A DNA stretch of 64,000 nucleotides from contig NZ_JACHKA010000001.1 of the NCBI RefSeq assembly GCF_014203955.1, positions 4,066,001-4,130,000 on the forward strand, written 5' to 3'. The stretch comes from Sphingobium lignivorans. Its GTDB lineage: Bacteria > Pseudomonadota > Alphaproteobacteria > Sphingomonadales > Sphingomonadaceae. The notes beneath the pieces were generated by a model. That model had not been told where the DNA came from. It saw only the letters and a program-made list of their open reading frames with translations, and ran no database searches. Positions 35,508 through 45,524 of the stretch are shown piece by piece (the stretch's first letter is position 1; every line of letters starts with the position of its first letter). The translations under genes and the position numbers were made by a program.

Positions 35508-35812
35508 TCTGATCCCCAACCGGGTCGCGGCAACAGCGCGGGCCCTCCGCAACGGAGGGACCCGCGCTTTGCTTTTGTTGTGGCGAGGGCACGCGGGCAC
35601 AGCCTCAGCTTGTTGCGCGAGACGACTGCTAACGATGTCGAGCATGACACAAGAGCTGTCGATGAGCCGCACCAATGTCGGCCGGTCTCCGCAGGCCATC
35701 ATCGGAAGCGCTCTCCGCCCTCTTCAGGCGAGCGGCTGGTCCTTCCCGAACGGGTGCGAGCACGAAAAAGCGGATCAGGCCCGGATATCACTGCCGGGCA
35801 GGCATCCGGCCC
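35508..35812. other. intergenic region between convergent ompW and ccoS
   Basis: 305 bp without a credible gene. It contains the ompW terminator (35536-35577) and, for the minus strand, a weaker hairpin (GCCCGG at 35779-35784 with CCGGGC at 35794-35799) followed about 10 nt later by a T-run, which may end the ccoGHIS transcript. I see nothing else in it. Confidence 0.6.
35536..35577 (+). terminator. intrinsic terminator of ompW
   Basis: A long hairpin (GCGCGGG-CCCTCCG paired with CGGAGGG-A-CCCGCGC, 35536-35567, one bulged A, 3-nt loop) is followed by TTTGCTTTTG. It begins 28 bp after the ompW stop codon. Confidence 0.88.
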
Positions 35813-35968
35813 TCAGGACGCCGGGCTGTCGTCATCCTCGATGAGGATACGCATGGCGGCGCCGTCCGGATCGTCGAACTGCCCGGCCCGCAATGACCAG
35901 AGGAAAGCCACGAGCCCGGTCAGGCCGAGCAGCAGCGCGACGGGGATGAGGAACAGGAGACCGTTCAT
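35813..35968 (-). CDS. ccoS: cbb3 oxidase maturation protein CcoS
   Basis: 51-aa protein with one transmembrane segment. It begins MNGLLFLIPVALLLGL and carries the family motif WSLRAGQFDDPDGAAMRIL. CcoS is needed for insertion of cofactors into CcoN. It is the last gene of ccoGHIS and starts inside the ccoI stop codon (ATGA overlap). Confidence 0.93.
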   Translation of the reverse strand: MNGLLFLIPVALLLGLTGLVAFLWSLRAGQFDDPDGAAMRILIEDDDSPAS

Positions 35969-38109
35969 TTGACTTTCCAGCGCAGGCGGAGCGAGTTGGC
36001 GATGACGATCAGCGAGCTGGTCGACATGGCGACAGCGGCGATAAGCGGTGTCACCTTGCCCGCCATTGCCAGCGGCACCGCGAGGACATTGTAGCCGACC
36101 GCCAGCGCGAAATTTTCCCGCACCACGCGCATGGTCGCGCGGGCGGCGCGGACCGCCACGGGAATGCCGCCGAGCCGGTCGCCCAGGAAGACGATGTCCG
36201 CCGCCTGCTGGCCGACATCGCTGGCCGAGGCGGGCGCCATGGAGACATGCGCGGCAGCCAGCGCGGGGCCGTCGTTGAGGCCGTCGCCGACCATCAGGGG
36301 ACGGTGACCGGCGGCGATGCGGGCCTCCAGCAATGCCATCTTGTCGGCCGGGCGCATGTCGCCCTCGCCCGGGATACCGAGCCTGTCGGAGACCGCCTTC
36401 ACGGCATCCTCCCGGTCCCCCGACATGATTCGCGCAGGCAGGCCGAGCGCGGCAAGCTGGGCCAGCGCATCGGCGGCGTCGGGACGCAGGGCATCGGTGA
36501 AGCGGATGATATGCGGTGCCTCACCGAGCAGGTCGAGTGCCACGGCGGCGCGCCCGTCGCCATCGGCGGGCAGTTCCCCGGGACGCGGGCGGCGCATGGC
36601 GACCAGATGGTCCCCATAGCGCGCCTCCACGCCTTCGCCGGGCTTCTCGACGACGTCGGTCAGGGTGGCCGGACCGACATCGGCCCCGCCCAGCGCCTGA
36701 CGCAGCGCAATCGCGAGCGGGTGACGGCTCGCCATCGCCAGCGCGCGAACAATGCCGCGTTCAGCCTCGCCGAGTGTCTCCAGCCCGTCAGGCACCGGGC
36801 GGCCGAGCGTGAGCGTGCCGGTCTTGTCGAGCAGCGCTTCATCGGCTTGCGCGAGCCGCTCCAGTGCGCTGCCATCCTTCACCAGCAGGCCCGCGCGCAT
36901 CATGGTGCCGCAGACGACGACCTGCGCCACCGGCACGGCGAGGCCGAGCGCGCAGGGGCAGGTGATGATGAGCACCGCGATGGCCACCAGCAGCGACTGG
37001 TGCCAGCCGGCGCCCGCGATCATCCAGCCCGCAAAGCTCAGACCGGCGAGCAGGTGTACGACTGGCGCGTACAGGCGCGAGGCGCGATCGGCGATGCGGA
37101 CATAATGCGAGCGGGACTGCGCCGCGCCTTCCATCAGCCGCGCAATCTCCGCGATGGTGCGTGCCTCGCCGACCGCCGTAACCCGCAGCGTCACCGGCGC
37201 TTCCAGGTTGAGCGTGCCGGCAGTGGCGGTGTCGCCCGGCCCGGCCACCACCGGCGCGCTTTCGCCCGTGAGCAGCGAGAGGTCGAACCGGCTGCTGCCC
37301 TGCTCGATGATACCGTCCGCCGCCAGCCGCTCGCCGGCCGCGACCAGCAGCCGGTCGCCCACGGCGAGCGCGTCGGCCGAGACCCACTGGCTGCCGCCGG
37401 CGGCGTCGAGCCGCATGGCGCCGGGCGCCGTACGCCGCACCAGGGCTTCGGCGCCGCTTGCCGCGCGGCCGCGCATCATCTCGTCGAGCACGCGGCCCGC
37501 GAGAAGGAAGGCGAGCAGCATCAGCGCGCCATCGAACCAGGCATGCTCGCCGCCCACGATCGTCTCGTAGAAGCTCATGCCGGTGGCGAGCGTGACGCCG
37601 ATGGAGATCGGCACATCCATGTTGGTGGTGCCCGCCCTCAGCGCCCGGAATGCCGATTCGAAGAAGGGACGCCCGGCATAGGCAACTGCCGGGATGGCGA
37701 TGAGCGCCGAGATCCAGTGGAAGAGATGGCGCGCATTGCCATCCGCGCCTGACCAGACCGAGACGGACAGCAGCATCACGTTCATCGCCGCGAAGCCGGC
37801 AACGGCGAGAGCGCGGATCAGGCGCTTGAGCGCGGCGCTGCGTGCCTGGCTGGCGGCCCCCTGAAGCGACTGCGCCTCGAAGCCGATCGCGTCGAAGGCC
37901 CGGATGATGTCCGGCTCCTCGAGCGCGGGGGCATGGGCCACCGTGACCGTCTTGCTGGAGAAATTGACGCGCGCGCCCTCAATGCCCGGCTGCGCGGGCA
38001 ACAGGCGCTCGATCTTGGCGATGCAGCCGGCACAATGCATGTCCGGCACGGCGAAACGGGTTTCGACCGGCGTGCCGGTCCAGGCCTCGCTGGCGTCATG
38101 ATAGCTCAT
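35965..38109 (-). CDS. ccoI: copper-translocating P-type ATPase CcoI/FixI
   Basis: 714 aa. An N-terminal heavy-metal domain has Cys26 and Cys29 (DMHCAGC), then eight transmembrane helices with the ion-binding CPC (IITCPCALGLAVP), phosphorylation motif DKTGTLTLG and hinge VGDGLNDGPALAAA. CopA2/FixI-type ATPases export copper slowly for delivery to the CcoN CuB centre. It overlaps ccoH upstream and ccoS downstream by ATGA junctions, so the four genes are one coupled unit. Confidence 0.96.
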   Translation of the reverse strand: MSYHDASEAWTGTPVETRFAVPDMHCAGCIAKIERLLPAQPGIEGARVNFSSKTVTVAHAPALEEPDIIRAFDAIGFEAQSLQGAASQARSAALKRLIRALAVAGFAAMNVMLLSVSVWSGADGNARHLFHWISALIAIPAVAYAGRPFFESAFRALRAGTTNMDVPISIGVTLATGMSFYETIVGGEHAWFDGALMLLAFLLAGRVLDEMMRGRAASGAEALVRRTAPGAMRLDAAGGSQWVSADALAVGDRLLVAAGERLAADGIIEQGSSRFDLSLLTGESAPVVAGPGDTATAGTLNLEAPVTLRVTAVGEARTIAEIARLMEGAAQSRSHYVRIADRASRLYAPVVHLLAGLSFAGWMIAGAGWHQSLLVAIAVLIITCPCALGLAVPVAQVVVCGTMMRAGLLVKDGSALERLAQADEALLDKTGTLTLGRPVPDGLETLGEAERGIVRALAMASRHPLAIALRQALGGADVGPATLTDVVEKPGEGVEARYGDHLVAMRRPRPGELPADGDGRAAVALDLLGEAPHIIRFTDALRPDAADALAQLAALGLPARIMSGDREDAVKAVSDRLGIPGEGDMRPADKMALLEARIAAGHRPLMVGDGLNDGPALAAAHVSMAPASASDVGQQAADIVFLGDRLGGIPVAVRAARATMRVVRENFALAVGYNVLAVPLAMAGKVTPLIAAVAMSTSSLIVIANSLRLRWKVK

Positions 38110-38597
38110 GACAGGTCGACGATGCGATTGAGCTCCCGGCCATGGGCCTGCGCCCGGACATGAATGATCCAGCGCCCGGCGGGCAGCGCGCCGACGCTCT
38201 GGTAACGGCCGCCGCCGATATGGCGGAACTGCATGGTCCGCTCGGGCGCGCGGCCGAGCGGATGGCGCACCAGCGCGGTGATCCGGGCATCGGTCATCGC
38301 CGAGGCAGCCTCGTGCAGCGTGACGTCCAGCCGCTGGCCGGGCGTGCGGGCGAGGTCCAGCGTCCAGCCCAGCGCCTCTTCCTCCCGGGCCTTTTCCAGC
38401 CAGCCATTGAACCTCTGGCTCGCGACATAGCTGTTCTCCACGACCTTGCCGCCGAAGGTGCTGCTGGCGAGGCGCGCCATGGTGAGATTGACCGCGATCA
38501 CGATGCCGAAGAACGTGACCAGAATGGCAGCCATGTGCCGCCCGGTGAACCGGCCGGCGCCCTTGTGTGCCTGCTCGCCTTCATGCCTGCCAGTCAT
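38106..38597 (-). CDS. ccoH: cbb3 oxidase assembly protein CcoH/FixH
   Basis: 163 aa. An N-terminal membrane helix (HMAAILVTFFGIVIAVNLTMA) is followed by the FixH motif FGGKVVENSYVASQRFNGWLEKA and a periplasmic beta domain. It associates with subunits during cbb3 assembly. ATGA overlaps with ccoG (before) and ccoI (after). Confidence 0.95.
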   Translation of the reverse strand: MTGRHEGEQAHKGAGRFTGRHMAAILVTFFGIVIAVNLTMARLASSTFGGKVVENSYVASQRFNGWLEKAREEEALGWTLDLARTPGQRLDVTLHEAASAMTDARITALVRHPLGRAPERTMQFRHIGGGRYQSVGALPAGRWIIHVRAQAHGRELNRIVDLS

Positions 38598-40054
38598 TCG
38601 CTTTCCTCCGGACGAACAAAGCTTTCCGCATCGCGCGCCTTTTCACCGCCATCACCCCCCGCCTGGACCGTGAACGCAAAGTCCTCCCGGGCGGAACCGG
38701 CCGCGGGCGCGACGACATAGATATGTTCCTTGAGCACCTGATCGGCAGGCACTTCGACGGTGATGCTCCGTGCGGCGGATTCGCGGGTGTCGCTTTCCTT
38801 CCACATGCGCGCGCCGGGCAGCCCCTCGAGAGCGATGGTCATTTCGCGCGGGCGATTCTCCATGTTGCGCAGCTTGATGAGCCAGGCATTGCGGATCGAC
38901 CCGTCCGACAGGCGGACATATTCGGGATTGCGATCGGCATTGGCGGCGATGTCGATCCGCGCCCGGGTGCCGAGGGCGAACAGCATCGCGACCCCGATGG
39001 CGCACCAGAGGCCGAAATAGACGAGCGTGCGCGGGCGCAGCAGGCGCCGTATCGCGGGCACGGGCGCTTCGCCGCGCATCTCGCGCTCGCAGTCCAGCTC
39101 GGTCGCATAATCGATGAGGCCGCGCGGCCGGTCGATCTGATCCATCACCTTGTCGCAGGCGTCGATGCACAGCGCGCAGGTGATGCAGCCAATCTGCGGC
39201 CCTTCGCGGATATCGATGCCGGTGGGGCACACCTGCACGCACTGCAGGCAATCGATGCAGTCGCCGAAATGTGCCTCGTCACTGGCGGCGCGCTTCTTGC
39301 CGTGGCTGCGTGGCTCGCCGCGCCAGTGCTTGTAGGTCACGATCAGCGATTTCTCGTCCGTCATCGCGGCCTGGATGCGCGGCCAGGGGCACATGTAGAT
39401 GCACACCTGCTCGCGCATGAAACCGCCCAGGATGAAGGTGGTCATCGTGAGGACGAAAGTGGTGCCATAGGCCACGAAGGGGGCCTGACCGGTCCAGAAT
39501 GCGTGCTGCAGCGTCGGCGCATCGGCGAAATAGAAGATCCACGCGCCGCCGGTCGCGAAGGAGATGAGCAGCCAGACCGCCCATTTGCGCATCCGCTTCC
39601 ATACCTTGCTGGCCGTCCATGGCGCACGATCGAGCCGGATCTGCGCATTACGATCGCCGTCGAGGAAGCGCTCGACATGCTGGAACAGGTCGGTCCACAC
39701 CGTTTGCGGACAGGCATAACCGCACCAGGCGCGGCCGACGGCGGACGTCACCAGGAACAGGCCGACACCCGCCATGATGAGCAGACCGGCGACATAATAG
39801 AATTCGTGCGGCCAGATCTCGATCGAGAACATGAAGAAGCGCCGATTGGCGAGATCGATCAGCACGGCCTGGTCGGGCGCATGGGGGCCGCGATCCCAGC
39901 GGATCCATGGCGTCACCCAGTAGATGGTGAGCGTCACCGCCATCACCAGCCACTTGAATCGGCGGAACGGCCCGTCGACCTGCTTGGGGAAGACGGCCTT
40001 GCGCTTCTGATAGACGCCCAGCGGCGAATCGGTGATGTCGTTCATGCTATTCAT
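38594..40054 (-). CDS. ccoG: cytochrome c oxidase accessory protein CcoG
   Basis: 486-aa membrane iron-sulfur protein of the CcoG/RdxA/FixG family. The N-terminal region DITDSPLGVYQKRKAVFPKQVDGPFRRFKW is followed by five or six hydrophobic segments and two ferredoxin clusters (CIDCLQCVQVCPTGID and CITCALCIDACD), plus a further CGYACPQTVW. Characterised CcoG reduces Cu(II) for oxidase assembly. The start ATG at 40054 lacks a strong Shine-Dalgarno sequence; a second ATG is three codons later. An FNR-type box lies 65 bp upstream, separating it from the ccoNOQP transcript. Confidence 0.95.
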   Translation of the reverse strand: MNSMNDITDSPLGVYQKRKAVFPKQVDGPFRRFKWLVMAVTLTIYWVTPWIRWDRGPHAPDQAVLIDLANRRFFMFSIEIWPHEFYYVAGLLIMAGVGLFLVTSAVGRAWCGYACPQTVWTDLFQHVERFLDGDRNAQIRLDRAPWTASKVWKRMRKWAVWLLISFATGGAWIFYFADAPTLQHAFWTGQAPFVAYGTTFVLTMTTFILGGFMREQVCIYMCPWPRIQAAMTDEKSLIVTYKHWRGEPRSHGKKRAASDEAHFGDCIDCLQCVQVCPTGIDIREGPQIGCITCALCIDACDKVMDQIDRPRGLIDYATELDCEREMRGEAPVPAIRRLLRPRTLVYFGLWCAIGVAMLFALGTRARIDIAANADRNPEYVRLSDGSIRNAWLIKLRNMENRPREMTIALEGLPGARMWKESDTRESAARSITVEVPADQVLKEHIYVVAPAAGSAREDFAFTVQAGGDGGEKARDAESFVRPEESE

Positions 40055-40118
40055 GGCAGCACGTCCCAAGGGGGAGAAACTCGTGCGCGCGACGCTAGCG
40101 AGTCTGGCGCGCGAAGCA

Positions 40119-40132
40119 TTGAGGCAGATCAA
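40119..40132 (-). promoter_or_regulatory. FNR/FixK-type box upstream of ccoG
   Basis: TTGAG-GCAG-ATCAA in the 220-bp gap between ccoP and ccoG. Centred at -41.5 it predicts a start near 40084 and a 30-nt leader, suggesting ccoGHIS has its own oxygen-regulated promoter. Confidence 0.65.
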
Positions 40133-40274
40133 GAGGCTGCCTGCCCCTGCGTGGCTGCTGCCGGGTCGCCCATGAAGGCTCCCCGCCTCCATCGCGCGAT
40201 CGCTCCGCCCCCGCGTGGGGACGGAGCGACACGACAGGCACCGGGCTCGGGGACGCGGGCCCGGTTGCCGGAGC

Positions 40275-41222
40275 CTAGTTGGCCGGGGCGGCCGCCGGAG
40301 CCGCGCCGCCTTCGGCCTGCGCCGTCTCGACCGGTGCGGGCGGCGGGGTCGCCTCGCCGCCGCCACGCGAGTGGACATAAGCCGCCAGCATCTTGATCGT
40401 GGTCGGGCTCAGATGGCCGCGCCACGCCGGCATGACACCACGGCGACTGTTGTTGATGGTCTGGGTCAGCGTCTCGCGATCGCCGCCATAGAGCCAGATG
40501 CCGTCCGTGAGGTTCGGCGCGCCGAACTCGCGCATGCCCTTGCCCTGCGGGCCGTGACACACGGCGCAGTTCGCCTCGAAAAGCGCGGCACCGCGCCGCG
40601 AGGATGCGCTCTGCTTCTCCTGCCCGCTGATGACGCGCACGAAGGAGACGGTGTCCTGAACCTGCGGCGCCGTGAGAATGCCGTCATGGCCAAAGGCCGG
40701 CATCAGGCTGTTGCGCGTCTCCGCTTCGTCCGGATTACGGATGCCGTGGGTGATGGTATATTCCAGCGTCTTGAGGTCGCCGCCCCACAGCCAGTCGTCA
40801 TCGTTGAGATTGGGATAGCCCTTCGAGCCGCTGGCGCCCGAGCCATGGCACTGCACGCAGTGCGTGCGGAAAGCAGCGGCGCCGCCCTGCACGGCCGCGT
40901 TCATCAGCTCCGGCTTGGCAGGCAGCTGCTCGATGGGAGTCACGGCGATCGCGGAGAGGATCGGCGCCTTGCGAGCACCCTCGGCCTCCATCGTCTCGGC
41001 AAGCGCGCCGCGACTGGACCAGCCGAACACGCCTTTTGTTGCGCCGGTCAGGCCCGGCAATGCCGGGTAGACCACGACATAGCCGATGGCGAAGACGATC
41101 GTCGCGTAGAAGGTCCACAGCCACCAGCGCGGCAGCGGCGTGTTCAGCTCCTCGATGCCGTCCCATTCGTGGCCGACGGTCTCGGTGCCGGTCGGCTGAT
41201 CGATGCGTTTTTGCTCAGCCAT
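40275..41222 (-). CDS. ccoP: cbb3 oxidase dihaem subunit III CcoP
   Basis: 315 aa. One N-terminal membrane helix (WWLWTFYATIVFAIGYVVVY) and two cytochrome c domains: CVQCH at residues 122-126 and CAVCH at 219-223. The Ala/Pro-rich tail of about 30 residues is expendable-looking. It passes electrons from bc1-linked cytochromes to CcoO/CcoN. It overlaps ccoQ by 8 bp. Confidence 0.96.
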   Translation of the reverse strand: MAEQKRIDQPTGTETVGHEWDGIEELNTPLPRWWLWTFYATIVFAIGYVVVYPALPGLTGATKGVFGWSSRGALAETMEAEGARKAPILSAIAVTPIEQLPAKPELMNAAVQGGAAAFRTHCVQCHGSGASGSKGYPNLNDDDWLWGGDLKTLEYTITHGIRNPDEAETRNSLMPAFGHDGILTAPQVQDTVSFVRVISGQEKQSASSRRGAALFEANCAVCHGPQGKGMREFGAPNLTDGIWLYGGDRETLTQTINNSRRGVMPAWRGHLSPTTIKMLAAYVHSRGGGEATPPPAPVETAQAEGGAAPAAAPAN

Positions 41223-41406
41223 GGTTCTTTTCCCTGTTCCTGGCCGCGCGCTCTTCCTCGTCCTCGACGAAGATCATCGTGGCGGCGGCATCGTTTCTGC
41301 GGCGCGAGCCGGGCAGGAACACCCAAATCACGAGCAGGAGATAGGCTGCCAGCATGACCGCAAGGCCATAGCTGTCGGCGAAGTGGCGCAGATCGTTGTA
41401 GCTCAC
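41215..41406 (-). CDS. ccoQ: cbb3 oxidase small subunit CcoQ
   Basis: 63 aa: a single transmembrane segment ([21 protein letters not shown]) and an acidic/basic tail ([15 protein letters not shown]). It stabilises CcoP in the complex. It overlaps ccoO (ATGA) and ccoP. Confidence 0.92.
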   Translation of the reverse strand: MSYNDLRHFADSYGLAVMLAAYLLLVIWVFLPGSRRRNDAAATMIFVEDEEERAARNREKNHG

Positions 41407-42137
41407 CGCTCCACCTCCTGCGGCGCGGCGCTCTCGAAATCGACGAGGGTGCCGAGCATCTGGAGATAGGCGACCAGCGCGTCCATCTCGGTGAGGCGCG
41501 TGGGGTTGCCATCGAAATCGCGGGCCTGCGCCTTGGGATAGCGCTGCATGAGATCGGTGGTATCCGCATCGGGATCGGCCTGCGCGACGAGGTCCGCATT
41601 GGCCTGCGCGATGTCGGTCTCCGTATACGGCACGCCCACCCGGCTCAGGGCCGTCAGGTGCCCGGTCATGTCACCGGCCTTCAGGTCCCGATCCGCCAGG
41701 AAGGCATAGCCCGGCATGATGGACTCCGGGACCACACTGCGCGGATCCTTGAGGTGCTGGACATGCCACTCGTCCGAATAGCGCTTGCCCACGCGGGCAA
41801 GATCCGGCCCGGTCCGCTTGGAACCCCATTGGAACGGGTGGTCGAACATGCTCTCGGCCGCCAGGCTGTAGTGACCGTAGCGCTCGACCTCGTCCCGAAA
41901 GGGGCGGATCATCTGGCTGTGGCAGTTGTAGCAGCCTTCGCGCATGTAGATGTTGCGGCCGGCCAGTTCGAGCGGCGTGTAGGGCCGCACGCCTTCCACC
42001 TTCTCCACGGTATTGTCGATCCAGAAGAGCGGTGCGATCTCCACGATGCCGCCGACAGTGACCACCGCGAAGGCGGCTATGGCGAGCAGCGTGACGTTGC
42101 GCTCCAGTTTCTTGTGCTTTTCAGCGAAGCTGGTCAT
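41403..42137 (-). CDS. ccoO: cbb3 oxidase monohaem subunit II CcoO
   Basis: 244 aa. An N-terminal membrane anchor ([20 protein letters not shown]) and a cytochrome c domain with Cys69, Cys72, His73 ([15 protein letters not shown]) and the motif [14 protein letters not shown]. It lies 12 bp after ccoN and overlaps ccoQ. Confidence 0.96.
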   Translation of the reverse strand: MTSFAEKHKKLERNVTLLAIAAFAVVTVGGIVEIAPLFWIDNTVEKVEGVRPYTPLELAGRNIYMREGCYNCHSQMIRPFRDEVERYGHYSLAAESMFDHPFQWGSKRTGPDLARVGKRYSDEWHVQHLKDPRSVVPESIMPGYAFLADRDLKAGDMTGHLTALSRVGVPYTETDIAQANADLVAQADPDADTTDLMQRYPKAQARDFDGNPTRLTEMDALVAYLQMLGTLVDFESAAPQEVER

Positions 42138-42149
42138 GGCTTTGCGTCC

Positions 42150-43829
42150 TTATTCGGCGGGCTGGGCGTGAGGTGCGGAAGCTGGCGGGGCGATGGCCGG
42201 GCGATCCTTGGCGGGATCGAAGGCCGCGTCCGTCATCGGGGCTTCCTCGCGGAGATCGCCGCGGATCGTGCGCCACACGTTGATGGCCATCAGGATCGCG
42301 CCGGTCAGGTAGAGGGCGCCGCCGAAGGCCCGCATCAGATACATGGGCAGCATGGCGGCCACGGTGTCCGAGAAGGCATAGACGAGGTAGCCGTCCGCCC
42401 CATATTCCCGCCACATCAGGCCCTGCATGATGCCCGAGACCCACATCGCGGAGGCGTAGAAGACGATGCCCACGGTCGCGAGCCAGAAGTGCCAGTTGAC
42501 CATGCGCAGCGAATAGAGCCGCTCGCGGCCCCACAGGCGCGGGGTCAGATAATAGATGGCGGCAAAGGTGATCATGCCGTTCCAGCCCAGCGCGCCCGAG
42601 TGAACATGGCCGATGGTCCAGTCCGTATAGTGCGACAGGCTGTTGACGCTCTTGATGGAGAGCATCGGCCCCTCGAAGGTGCTCATGCCGTAGAAGGCGA
42701 GCGCCATGACCATCATGCGGATGATCGGATCGGTACGGACCTTGTCCCAGGCCCCGTTGAGGGTCATGAGGCCGTTGATCATGCCGCCCCAGCTCGGCAT
42801 CCACAGCATGACCGAGAAGACCATGCCCAGCGTCTGCGCCCAGTCGGGCAGCGCGGTGTAGTGGAGATGGTGCGGGCCGGCCCAGATGTAGAGGAAGATC
42901 AGCGACCAGAAGTGGATGATCGACAGGCGATAGCTGTAGATCGGCCGCTCGGCCTGCTTGGGCACGAAATAATACATCATGGCCAGGAAGCCGGCGGTGA
43001 GGAAGAAGCCGACCGCGTTATGGCCGTACCACCATTGCGTCAGGGCATCCTGCACGCCCGCAAAGGCACTGTAGCTCTTCGAGCCCAGCAGGCTGACGGG
43101 CATCGACAGGTTGTTGACGATGTGGAGCATCGCGATGGTGAGGATGAAGCTCAGGTAGAACCAGTTCGCCACATAGATGTGCGGTTCGCTGCGCTTGATG
43201 ATCGTGCCGACGAAGACGGCGAGATAAGCGACCCAGACGATAGTGAGCCACAGGTCCACATACCATTCGGGTTCGGCATATTCGCGCGCCTCGGTGATGC
43301 CGAGGAGATAGCCGGTCGCCGCCAGGACGATGAAGAGCTGGTAGCCCCAGAAGACGAAGCGGGCGAGGCCGGGAAAGGCGAGCCGCGCCCGGCAGGTGCG
43401 CTGCACCACATAGAAGCTCGTCGCGATCAGCGCGTTGCCGCCGAAGGCGAAGATGACTGCGGAGGTGTGCAGCGGCCGCAGGCGCCCGAAGCTCGTATAT
43501 TCAAGGCCCAGGTTCAGCGCCGGAAAGGCGAGCTGGAGGGCGATATAGAGTCCCGCGAGGAACCCGGCGAGCCCCCAGAAGACCGTCGCGATGACGCCCC
43601 AGCGAATGGGGTCATCGTCGTAGCGGCTTTCGTCGGGCACGCGCAGGATACCCCGCGCGATCGCCGTATAGTCGGCGCCGCTGATCGTGGCCCAGCACGC
43701 AATGAGCGCAGCGGCGCACACAATGGTCATGTGCACCGCGAAGCCGCCGTCCGCGGCCAGCGCCGCGGCCAGCATGGCGAACAAGGCGATGAAGAGGAAT
43801 ATCCCCGCGCGTATCGTCAATCCGGTCAT
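42150..43829 (-). CDS. ccoN: cbb3 oxidase catalytic subunit I CcoN
   Basis: 559-aa haem-copper oxidase subunit with about 14 helices (two N-terminal extra helices, then the core). Metal-ligand regions seen: [20 protein letters not shown] (low-spin haem His), [17 protein letters not shown] (CuB His and cross-linked Tyr), and [19 protein letters not shown]. It reduces O2 with high affinity. The ATG at 43829 follows GGGGAA; longer frames run antisense through fixL and are not real. A perfect FNR-type box lies 74 bp upstream. Confidence 0.96.
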   Translation of the reverse strand: MTGLTIRAGIFLFIALFAMLAAALAADGGFAVHMTIVCAAALIACWATISGADYTAIARGILRVPDESRYDDDPIRWGVIATVFWGLAGFLAGLYIALQLAFPALNLGLEYTSFGRLRPLHTSAVIFAFGGNALIATSFYVVQRTCRARLAFPGLARFVFWGYQLFIVLAATGYLLGITEAREYAEPEWYVDLWLTIVWVAYLAVFVGTIIKRSEPHIYVANWFYLSFILTIAMLHIVNNLSMPVSLLGSKSYSAFAGVQDALTQWWYGHNAVGFFLTAGFLAMMYYFVPKQAERPIYSYRLSIIHFWSLIFLYIWAGPHHLHYTALPDWAQTLGMVFSVMLWMPSWGGMINGLMTLNGAWDKVRTDPIIRMMVMALAFYGMSTFEGPMLSIKSVNSLSHYTDWTIGHVHSGALGWNGMITFAAIYYLTPRLWGRERLYSLRMVNWHFWLATVGIVFYASAMWVSGIMQGLMWREYGADGYLVYAFSDTVAAMLPMYLMRAFGGALYLTGAILMAINVWRTIRGDLREEAPMTDAAFDPAKDRPAIAPPASAPHAQPAE

Positions 43830-43902
43830 GTGCAGTTCCCCAGTCGGCCCCTCCGGGCCTGATTCGAGGCGGCACGAATAAGCCCGCGGCCGCACGCCAT
43901 CC

Positions 43903-43916
43903 TTGACCTCGGTCAA
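43903..43916. promoter_or_regulatory. FNR/FixK-type box between ccoN and fixL
   Basis: TTGAC-CTCG-GTCAA with perfect 5-bp inverted arms. At -41.5 it predicts ccoN transcription from about 43868, with TTATTC at the -10 position and a 39-nt leader. It could also influence divergent fixLJ (start 44004). Confidence 0.8.
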
Positions 43917-44003
43917 GACGCCCGGCAGTGAGGGGCTGTCGCGCCGGCCCGGGTGGGGGGTCCCGGTCGCGAGAACGCTGCGATCGCAGATTGGGCTGCC
44001 GGT

Positions 44004-45524
44004 ATGAAGACGCAGGACACCACCTATTTCGCCGAGGAGCTCAATCTCCTCATCGATGCCGCGCAGGGTCTCGCCATCTACATGCTCGATCCGGCCGGGC
44101 GGGTGACGATCTGGAATCGCGGTGCCGAGCGGCTCAAGGGCTGGACCGAGGCGGAGATCATCGGCCAGCATGCCTCGATCTTCTATCCTCCCGATGCCCT
44201 TGCGGAAGGCCGGCCGGAAAGCGACCTCCTGCGCGCCCGGACGGAAGGGCGGCTGGAAATGGAAGACTGGCGGCTGCGCAAGGACGGCTCCGAATTTCTG
44301 GCGGCTATCTCGATCACTGCCTTGCACGAACCTGACGGCAGCCTGCGCGGTTTCGCCGAGATCGTCTCGGACGTGACCCAGCGGCGCGGCGCGGAGGACC
44401 TGCTGCGCTCGCAGGAAAGCCATTTGCGCTCCATTCTCTCCACCGTGCCGGACGCGATGGTGGTGATTGACGAGGAAGGGACTGTCCGGTCGTTCAGCAC
44501 CGCCGCCGAAGCGCTGTTCGGCTATAGCGAGGCGGAGGTGCGCGGGCGCAATGTGAACATGCTGATGCCCTCCCCCGACCGCGAGCGGCATGACGGCTAT
44601 CTCAAGCGCTATCTGGAGACCGGCGAGAAAAGGATCATCGGCATCGGCCGCGTGGTGTTCGCGCGACGGAAGGACGGCACTACCTTTCCGGTGGAGCTGG
44701 CGGTGGGCGAGGCCATGGGGAGCCACGAGCGGCTGTTCACCGGCTTCATCCGCGATCTTACCGAGCGCCGCCGTACGCAGGAACAACTCGAGACGTTGCA
44801 GTCCGAGCTGATCCACGTCGCGCGCGTCAGTGCCATGGGCACCATGGCCTCGACTCTGGCGCACGAGCTCAACCAGCCGATCACTGCCATCGCCAATTAT
44901 GTCGAGGCCGTGCGCCAGCAGTTCGGCCGCAACGACCCCGACGACCGCGCGCTGATCGACGAAGTGCTGGAGGAGACGGCGAAGGAAGCCCTGCGAGCCG
45001 GCCATATCGTCCGCCGCCTGCGGGACTTCATCGCGCGCGGCGAGGTCGAGAAGACCATCGAGAAACTGCCTGCCCTCATCAACGAAGCCTCCGTGCTGGG
45101 CCTCATGGGCACGCGCGAGATGAGCATCGAGCCGGTGTTCGACCTCGATCCCTATGCATCGCCCGTGCTGGTAGACAAGGTGCAGATCCAGCAGGTGCTC
45201 ATCAACCTCATCCGCAACGCCTGCGAAGCGATGCGCGAGAGCGAAGAACGCCAGCTGATCGTTACCAGTCGCGCCGACGAACAGCCCGGCTTCGTCCGCG
45301 TGATCGTGGCGGACAGCGGCCCCGGCGTGGCGCCGGACGTCGCGCGACAACTGTTCCGGGCGTTCGTGAGCACCAAGGAAGACGGCATGGGACTGGGGCT
45401 TTCCATCAGCCGGACGATCGTGGAGGCCAATGGCGGCCGCATCTGGATGCAACCGCGCGAGGGCGGCGGCACCGAGTTTCACTTCACGCTGATGCGTGCC
45501 GACGACGAGGAGGACCATGGCTGA
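44004..45524 (+). CDS. fixL: oxygen-sensing haem-PAS histidine kinase FixL
   Basis: 506 aa, the classic FixL length. PAS-A (about 10-130), haem PAS-B (about 140-260) and a histidine kinase (about 275-506). In PAS-B the segment [17 protein letters not shown] places His196 where rhizobial FixL has its haem-ligating His200, and [10 protein letters not shown] keeps the Arg that senses O2 (R220 there). H-box [14 protein letters not shown] holds His287; N, G1 and G2 boxes follow ([31 protein letters not shown]). Ligand-free haem activates the kinase at low O2. No membrane helix is seen, so it is probably soluble. fixJ starts within its 3' end. Confidence 0.95.
   Translation: MKTQDTTYFAEELNLLIDAAQGLAIYMLDPAGRVTIWNRGAERLKGWTEAEIIGQHASIFYPPDALAEGRPESDLLRARTEGRLEMEDWRLRKDGSEFLAAISITALHEPDGSLRGFAEIVSDVTQRRGAEDLLRSQESHLRSILSTVPDAMVVIDEEGTVRSFSTAAEALFGYSEAEVRGRNVNMLMPSPDRERHDGYLKRYLETGEKRIIGIGRVVFARRKDGTTFPVELAVGEAMGSHERLFTGFIRDLTERRRTQEQLETLQSELIHVARVSAMGTMASTLAHELNQPITAIANYVEAVRQQFGRNDPDDRALIDEVLEETAKEALRAGHIVRRLRDFIARGEVEKTIEKLPALINEASVLGLMGTREMSIEPVFDLDPYASPVLVDKVQIQQVLINLIRNACEAMRESEERQLIVTSRADEQPGFVRVIVADSGPGVAPDVARQLFRAFVSTKEDGMGLGLSISRTIVEANGGRIWMQPREGGGTEFHFTLMRADDEEDHG

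Noticed and set aside
41658..43862. 734-codon plus-strand frame opposite ccoN/ccoO
   Set aside because: His/Asp/Glu/Arg-rich translation typical of the antisense of GC-rich membrane genes; no domain, no start signal.
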